Positions 6,834-10,793 of a stretch of 10,793 nucleotides of DNA are shown one piece after another; position 1 is the first letter of the stretch; each line of letters begins with the position of its first letter. The stretch comes from Solirubrobacteraceae bacterium. Its GTDB lineage: Bacteria > Actinomycetota > Thermoleophilia > Solirubrobacterales > Solirubrobacteraceae. The position numbers and the translations under genes were made by a program. The stretch spans positions 1 through 10,793 of the forward strand of contig JASLDD010000204.1 in assembly GCA_030151725.1 (NCBI GenBank). The letters run 5' to 3'. Below the pieces are notes generated by a model that was not told the origin of the DNA, made no database searches, and saw only the letters and a program-made list of their open reading frames with translations.

Positions 6834-6907
6834 GGTGAGCGACGGGACTCGAACCCGCGGCCGCCTGGACCACAACCAGGAGCTCTACCAACTGAGCTAC
6901 GCCCACC
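6834..6907 (-). tRNA. tRNA-His (anticodon GTG)
   Basis: On the minus strand the sequence folds as a complete cloverleaf. The acceptor 5' strand GTGGGCG pairs with CGCTCAC (one G-T pair). The D arm is GCTC/GAGC, and the anticodon stem CCTGG/CCAGG encloses loop TTGTGGT with anticodon GTG. The T arm has a GGGTTCGAGTCCC core. A further G precedes the acceptor and faces C73, which is the extra G(-1) that defines histidine tRNAs and is needed by HisRS. The 3' CCA is not encoded (CCT follows C73), so it must be added by the nucleotidyltransferase. It lies 31 bases downstream of the 180-aa unknown gene on the same strand and is convergent with hipA. A TAGACT hexamer (6925-6930) upstream could be a weak -10 box. 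Confidence 0.95.
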
Positions 6908-6938
6908 AAGCGCTTCAGGCACGAAGTCTAGCGGCGCG

Positions 6939-7481
6939 TCAGCCCTGATTTCCAGCTGAGGCCCCAAGCTCGTGTTCGGCCTGCGCGAGCGCTTCGCTGG
7001 GAGAGACCGACGGGGCTGCCGCCGCCGCACGCTGCCACGCAGCCAACAGCTCCGTTGGTCGGGAGCCGAGCAGCGAGGCCAGCTGCACGCCCAGCGTGAG
7101 TGGGTCAGCAACCGGAACGCTGGGTGCTGCGGACTCCTCTCGGTCGGCCACCTGCGCGCGGGCCGCCTCCTGGATGCGCGCATCCTCCTGCGCCTGTGCG
7201 TGTTCGTCCTCGACCTGTTTGATCGTCGTGAGCACCCGCTCGGTGATGTCCTCGCTGCGCCGCTCGGCGGCGCGCCAGCCGCGACCCATCGAGAGTTCCT
7301 GGAAGGCCAGCTCCGGCCCTTCCAGGATCGTGATCTCCGCCTCGTGGGGGTTCCATTTGCGTTCCCCGAATTCCAGCCATTCCATCCGCGCCCACGGAAT
7401 CGCCACCGCGCGCAGCTCGGCTTCGCTCAGGTTGAAGCGCCAAGCTTTGTGCGGGAACTGGCGCAGCTGGATGTGGAACAT
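6939..7481 (-). CDS. Protein of unknown function paired with the DNA methyltransferase
   Basis: I do not recognise a named family for this 180-aa protein. The first 85 residues look like a compact folded domain with many aromatic and charged positions: FHIQLRQFPHKAWRFNLSE, then WLEFGERKWNPHEAEITILEGPEL, then SMGRGWRAAERR. Residues 85-118 are a charged Glu/Gln/Ala-rich helix that could form a coiled coil. A Pro-containing break (119-127) is followed by an Ala/Leu-rich helical tail (127-173). No signal peptide, membrane helix or catalytic motif is seen, so it is probably cytosolic. Its ATG is ten bases after the methyltransferase stop, so the two genes are almost surely co-transcribed and may act together, for example as a DNA- or protein-binding partner; that is inference only. 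The ribosome binding site is weak (TCTGGA just before the ATG). The tRNA-His gene follows 31 bases downstream. Confidence 0.8.
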   Translation of the reverse strand: MFHIQLRQFPHKAWRFNLSEAELRAVAIPWARMEWLEFGERKWNPHEAEITILEGPELAFQELSMGRGWRAAERRSEDITERVLTTIKQVEDEHAQAQEDARIQEAARAQVADREESAAPSVPVADPLTLGVQLASLLGSRPTELLAAWQRAAAAAPSVSPSEALAQAEHELGASAGNQG

Positions 7482-7491
7482 GGTCCAGAGG

Positions 7492-8337
7492 CTAGTGGGA
7501 TGCTTCGCGCCGGCGCTCCTCGACCGTCGCCAGACGCGCGTTCATGATCTCCACGGCTTCGGGGTTGGAGTCGATCAGCACGTAGCGGCGGTCGAGCTTG
7601 GCGGCGACCGCGCCCAGCGTGCCGCTGCCCGCGAAGAAGTCCAGGCACCAGTCGCCCGGGCGCGTCGATGCCTGCACCATGCGCCGCACTATGCCCTCCG
7701 GCTTCTGAGTCGGATAGCCCGTCTTCTCCTGCCCCGCCGTCGGGACGATCGTGTGCCACCAGACGTCCGTCGGCAGCTTGCCTAGGGCAACCTTCTCGGG
7801 GGTCACCAGGCCGGGCGCCATGTAGGGCTCGCGGTCGACCTGCTCGGAGTCGAAGTGGTAGGCGTCGGGATCCTTCACGTACACCAAGATCGTGTCGTGC
7901 TTGGCGGGCCAACGACGCTTTGTGCGCGCGCCATAGTCATAGGCCCAGATCAGCTCATTGAGAAAGCACTCCCTGCCAAAGATCTCGTCCAAGAGCAGCT
8001 TGCAATGATGGGCCTCGCGGTAGTCGATGTGGAAGTACAGCGTGCCCTCGCGGTCGAGCAGTCTGTGAGCGTGCATCAGGCGTGGCCTCAAGAACGCCAT
8101 GTAGTCATCGAACTCGTCCCTGTAGCTGTGCTCGCTCAGCAGCTCCGTGCTGTAGCGGCGACCCTGGAAGCCCTTGCGCCCCTCGCTGTCCTGAACCGCT
8201 CTGAGCGTCCTTCGTGCCTGCGGCTTGCCGGTATTGAACGGCGGGTCGATGTAGATGAGTTGAAAGGACCCATCCGCAAGCGTGGGCAGCAGCTCGAGGT
8301 TGTCCCCCAAGAGGATCCTGTCTGTCTCAGTGGTCAC
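7492..8337 (-). CDS. Solitary beta-class DNA amino-methyltransferase (N6-adenine or N4-cytosine)
   Basis: This 281-aa protein has the two diagnostic methyltransferase motifs. DPPFNTGK (residues 31-38, motif IV, catalytic) lies near the N terminus and DFFAGSGT (233-240, motif I, S-adenosylmethionine binding) near the C terminus. That order, with the recognition region between them, defines the beta class. GYPTQKPEGIVRRM (208-220) and YVLIDSNPEAVEI (252-264) fit the parts that flank the cofactor pocket, and LYFHIDYREAH with LLLDEIFG (100-120) is typical of the family. It should transfer a methyl group to the exocyclic amino group of A or C in a specific DNA site. DPPF occurs in both m6A and m4C enzymes, so the base and site are unknown. 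No restriction endonuclease lies nearby, so it looks like an orphan enzyme with a regulatory or protective role. The start is GTG 8337 without a clear Shine-Dalgarno. It is divergent from the GH79 gene and leads the 180-aa unknown gene. Confidence 0.9.
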   Translation of the reverse strand: MTTETDRILLGDNLELLPTLADGSFQLIYIDPPFNTGKPQARRTLRAVQDSEGRKGFQGRRYSTELLSEHSYRDEFDDYMAFLRPRLMHAHRLLDREGTLYFHIDYREAHHCKLLLDEIFGRECFLNELIWAYDYGARTKRRWPAKHDTILVYVKDPDAYHFDSEQVDREPYMAPGLVTPEKVALGKLPTDVWWHTIVPTAGQEKTGYPTQKPEGIVRRMVQASTRPGDWCLDFFAGSGTLGAVAAKLDRRYVLIDSNPEAVEIMNARLATVEERRREASH

Positions 8338-8380
8338 AGGCGCACGCGTCTTATGCCCCAGAGGTTACGTTCGCCGCCCG

Positions 8381-9958
8381 ATGGAGGTGCTGAGACGGCC
8401 AGACGTGTTCACGTGTTTACTGCACCTCGTGACGAGAGATCGACAGGCGCAGCAGGCGCGTACCCGAGCGCGACGACTGCGTATATGCGTCTCGCTTGCA
8501 TGCGGAGTCGTGATGCTAGTGGTCGCGCTGCCCGCCGACGGGCTCGAACCCGGTCTCACGGAAACTGTGAGCGCGCCTGCGTCGCTCGCCACTGTCGTAA
8601 TCGACGCACGAGCGGCGCGTGCGCCGGTCCCGCGCGAGTTCCTCGGTCTCTCCTTTGAGCTCTCAAGCGCATCTCAGCTAGCCGCCTACGGTTATGAGGG
8701 CAACTTCGCCACGCTGCTGCGCTCGCTTGGACCCGGCGTGCTGCGCTTGGGCGGCGCCTCGGCCGACACGCGAGTTGGGTGGACTGACGCCCTCACCCCA
8801 GCCCCTGCCTGGGCTAGCAGCCTGCTCGACATGACCGATCTGCGCGGTCTGCGCAGGCTCGCAGAGCGCAGCCGCTGGCACATCCTCCTGACCATCGGCC
8901 TTGCCCACTACGAACCCGTCGCCGCCGCCCGTGAGGCAGCCGCTGCCGCATCTGTGCTCGGACCGTGGCTGGCGGGAATCGAGCTGGGAAACGAGCCCGA
9001 CTCCTACGCCCGTCACGACCTGCGGGCTCTGCCCTGGACCCCCTCCGCCTACGAGGATCAGGTGAGTGCCTATCGACGGGCCATCGCCGCCAGCGCGCCC
9101 GGATTGGCCGTGGCGGGACCCGGGGTGTCGGGCTCGCGGGCCTTCCAACGGTGGGGTCCGGCGGAGGTGCGCAGGCAGCACCCGGCGCTGTTGACTGGAC
9201 ACCACTACCCACTCAGCTGTAAGACGCTGCCCGCACCCACCATCGAAGAGCTGCTCAGCCCTACCACCCGCGAAAAGGAGGGCGCGTCGCTGCTGCGTTA
9301 CATGTCCGTGGCGCGCTCCAGTGCCACCCCGTTTCGCATGGATGAGACCAACACGGTCTCCTGCGGGGGACAGGCCGGCATCAGCGATACCTTCGCCTCA
9401 GCCCTGTGGGCGGCCAGCTACATCGCAAGGACCATGGCCGCGGGCGCGGTCGGCATCAACCTGCAGGGCAACCCGGCCAACTGCCGCGGCTACTCGCCGC
9501 TGTGTGCGCCCGCACCGCAGCTTCTCCAAAGCGGCGCCCTGCACGCCCAGCCCGAGTGGTATGCGCTGCTGCTGAGCAGGGAGCTGATCGGCGATCGGCC
9601 GCTGCCCTCACGGATCCTCTCCTCCTCCCCACTGAACCTCTCCGTCAACGCCCTGCTAACTCCCGCCGGCGCCCTGCACTATCTGATCGTCGACAACGAA
9701 CCGACCGGAGGCGCAGCGACGGTCCGCCTCCGTGTCCCGCCACGCTTCAAGTTCGCCTCCGTCCTGGCGCTGAGAGGTCCCTCGCTCGCCGCCCGGTCAG
9801 AGATCACGCTCGGTGGCCACACCGTGACAGGCACCGGCTCCTTCCATACCCTGCCCGGCCGCTCCCCGATCGCGGTGCGCCATGGCTCCGTCTCGCTGTC
9901 CGTCCCTGCGGCCAGCGCCATGCTCGTGACCGTGACTGCAGCCGGCCCCAAGAGCTAA
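8381..9958 (+). CDS. Secreted glycoside hydrolase family 79-type enzyme
   Basis: From ATG 8381 the product is about 525 aa. A basic stretch (RTRARRLR) and hydrophobic core (residues about 34-51) form a signal peptide or N-terminal anchor. The catalytic (beta/alpha)8 domain follows: FLGLSFE, VLRLGGASAD, then IELGNEPD with Glu205 as likely acid/base, and MDETNTVSCGG with Glu322 as likely nucleophile. The spacing of 117 residues is close to that between the two catalytic glutamates of the known GH79 beta-glucuronidases. GINLQGN and a C-terminal beta domain (about 430-520, HYLIVDNEP...TVRLRVPP) complete the GH79 layout. Cysteines at 280, 328, 368 and 375 could pair outside the cell. Family members remove glucuronic acid or related sugars from glycans or glycosides; the true substrate is unknown. 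The frame stays open upstream to 8282, but that would overlap the methyltransferase and bury the signal peptide. GTG 8405 and GTG 8429 are alternative starts, as no start has a clear ribosome binding site. Confidence 0.82.
   Translation: MEVLRRPDVFTCLLHLVTRDRQAQQARTRARRLRICVSLACGVVMLVVALPADGLEPGLTETVSAPASLATVVIDARAARAPVPREFLGLSFELSSASQLAAYGYEGNFATLLRSLGPGVLRLGGASADTRVGWTDALTPAPAWASSLLDMTDLRGLRRLAERSRWHILLTIGLAHYEPVAAAREAAAAASVLGPWLAGIELGNEPDSYARHDLRALPWTPSAYEDQVSAYRRAIAASAPGLAVAGPGVSGSRAFQRWGPAEVRRQHPALLTGHHYPLSCKTLPAPTIEELLSPTTREKEGASLLRYMSVARSSATPFRMDETNTVSCGGQAGISDTFASALWAASYIARTMAAGAVGINLQGNPANCRGYSPLCAPAPQLLQSGALHAQPEWYALLLSRELIGDRPLPSRILSSSPLNLSVNALLTPAGALHYLIVDNEPTGGAATVRLRVPPRFKFASVLALRGPSLAARSEITLGGHTVTGTGSFHTLPGRSPIAVRHGSVSLSVPAASAMLVTVTAAGPKS
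9955..9958. other. Interlocked stop codons of convergent genes (CTAA)
   Basis: TAA at 9956-9958 ends the GH79 gene and the complement of CTA at 9955-9957 (TAG) ends the facing gene. As at 2275-2278, the genes overlap tail-to-tail by four bases and no terminator fits between them. Confidence 0.95.
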
Positions 9959-10793
9959 GAGCTCGTGGCCTCAACCCACTCGTAGCGTCGACCGCACAAC
10001 TCGTGCCAACGCAAGATCGGCAGGCTGTACAGCGAGCCGGCCGCAGGTACGCGGGCTGGCGTCAGGAAGATCGCGTCGAGCACCGCCGCCCCGCCCTCGC
10101 CCGGCGCGAGCGTCGTGGCGTCGCGCGTCACCGACAACACGTGCACACCGGCCGTCAGATGCACACCGATCGGGGGCACCGTGTCGGGCACCAGCGAGTT
10201 GCCGCTCAGCTCAGCAGCGACCGACTCGAGCGGGCGTCCATCGACCGCCAGCTTGACCGTGGGCATCAGCTGCCCCTGGACCCACACGTCCCATTTCCCC
10301 CCCGCCGGCACCCGGAAGCGCAGCGACAGCCGGCCCGGCCGATTCATCACCAGCCCCTGACGCTCGCGTCCCCACCCGCGCGGATGCTTGACACTGTGCA
10401 GGCGCAGCCTGACGATTGACTCGGCCGCAGCCCCCACCAGACGCAAGTCGCCAGCGTGCCCGGCGAGGAGCGCGGCCAGGCGGCCGATCTCTCGACACTG
10501 CTCGCCGGCCCCACCGCTCGTGGCGAGGTGCTCGAGCGCAGCCCTTGCGCCAGGACGTCTGCGCCATACCTCGTAATAGGAGCCCTCCCACACCAGGCTG
10601 TACGCGCTCGGCGGCCGCGGCTGCGCGGGGTCGCGTCGGACGATCAGCAGCGGATATGCGCTCAGTGCCGCTGGACGTGCAAGGTTCAAACGCACCGGAG
10701 CGCCATACCCGCCGGCGAGATTGGCCACCGCCGGCGGCGGATAGGCGAAGTCGGGACCGCCGACGTCGAGATCGCGCAGCTCGTACATGGAGT
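9955..10793 (-). CDS. C-terminal part of a large protein with a beta-sandwich-like region (5' end outside the window)
   Basis: The minus-strand frame stays open to the window edge. The ATG at 10786-10788 is therefore probably internal, because a sense codon precedes it and the protein begins abruptly (MYELRDLDVGGPDFAYPPP). About 278 residues are visible. The first 80 read like the extracytoplasmic end of a membrane protein: YPLLIVRRDP, then YSLVWEGSYYEVWRR. A helical stretch follows (81-125). Residues 148-245 are beta-rich with RLSLRFRVPAGGKWDVWVQG, VKLAVDGRPL, and LTAGVHVLSVTRD, a pattern like carbohydrate-binding-type beta-sandwich domains. I see no membrane helix in the visible part. Similar tails occur on actinobacterial membrane glycosyltransferase-like proteins, so a cell-surface glycan role is possible, but this is a guess from style. 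The facing GH79 gene is compatible with a polysaccharide-related locus. Confidence 0.65.
   Translation of the reverse strand, partial: SMYELRDLDVGGPDFAYPPPAVANLAGGYGAPVRLNLARPAALSAYPLLIVRRDPAQPRPPSAYSLVWEGSYYEVWRRRPGARAALEHLATSGGAGEQCREIGRLAALLAGHAGDLRLVGAAAESIVRLRLHSVKHPRGWGRERQGLVMNRPGRLSLRFRVPAGGKWDVWVQGQLMPTVKLAVDGRPLESVAAELSGNSLVPDTVPPIGVHLTAGVHVLSVTRDATTLAPGEGGAAVLDAIFLTPARVPAAGSLYSLPILRWHELCGRRYEWVEATSS

Noticed and set aside
8282..8380. Longer GH79 reading frame starting at 8282
   Set aside because: It would overlap the divergent methyltransferase start and place about 65 residues before the signal peptide.
8533..8580. GGGCTCGAACCCG with a neighbouring CTCAC/GTGAG hairpin on the minus strand, resembling part of a tRNA
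   Set aside because: The variable region is too short, the anticodon-like loop lacks the invariant T at position 33, no acceptor stem forms, and the stretch is coding sequence of the GH79 protein.
9406..10419. 337-codon plus-strand frame spanning the GH79 end and the facing gene
   Set aside because: It is out of frame with both well-supported genes and its translation is Arg/Pro-rich low-information sequence.
1..10793. CRISPR array, insertion sequence or prophage genes
   Set aside because: No regularly spaced repeats, transposase or integrase motifs, or phage structural genes were seen on either strand.

Overview
This is a high-GC, gene-dense bacterial chromosome segment. Its coding style, the GTG/TTG starts and above all the tandem Ig-like repeats of the secreted protein at 2275-4866 (each with the pattern GxTL...GSWxGxPxP...YQWxRC) suggest an actinobacterium, most likely class Thermoleophilia (order Solirubrobacterales). 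That placement is inferred from protein style, not from a search.

Layout from left to right. The start of a HAD-type phosphatase runs off the left edge on the minus strand (1-219). It is divergent, across a 208-bp AT-richer gap, from a bifunctional GGDEF-EAL cyclic-di-GMP enzyme (428-2278, +). That gene meets tail-to-tail, with stop codons interlocked, a large exported protein made of an LVIVD-type seven-bladed beta-propeller followed by Ig-like domains (2275-4866, -). A strikingly AT-rich 242-bp region (4867-5108) with a perfect 14-bp inverted repeat, a near match to the Escherichia coli HipB operator and repeated CATCA/TGATG words separates it from a hipB-hipA toxin-antitoxin operon (5109-6796, +). 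hipA faces a tRNA-His(GTG) gene on the minus strand (6834-6907).

Upstream of the tRNA, on the same strand, lie a 180-aa protein of unknown function (6939-7481) and a solitary beta-class DNA amino-methyltransferase (7492-8337). These two form a tight pair. Divergent from the methyltransferase is a secreted GH79-family glycoside hydrolase (about 8381-9958, +). It again ends in interlocked stop codons with the convergent 3' part of a large protein with a C-terminal beta-sandwich-like region (9955-10793, -, running off the right edge).

How the parts may work together: most genes look like chromosomal housekeeping or lifestyle genes (c-di-GMP signalling, surface or secreted proteins, polysaccharide-active enzyme). 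The hipBA operon is a self-contained regulatory and stress module with its own operator region, and its AT-rich promoter and position beside a tRNA gene make it a candidate for horizontal acquisition. The least described items are the methyltransferase plus 180-aa partner pair and the hipBA control region. I see no CRISPR array, insertion sequence, rRNA or complete mobile element.
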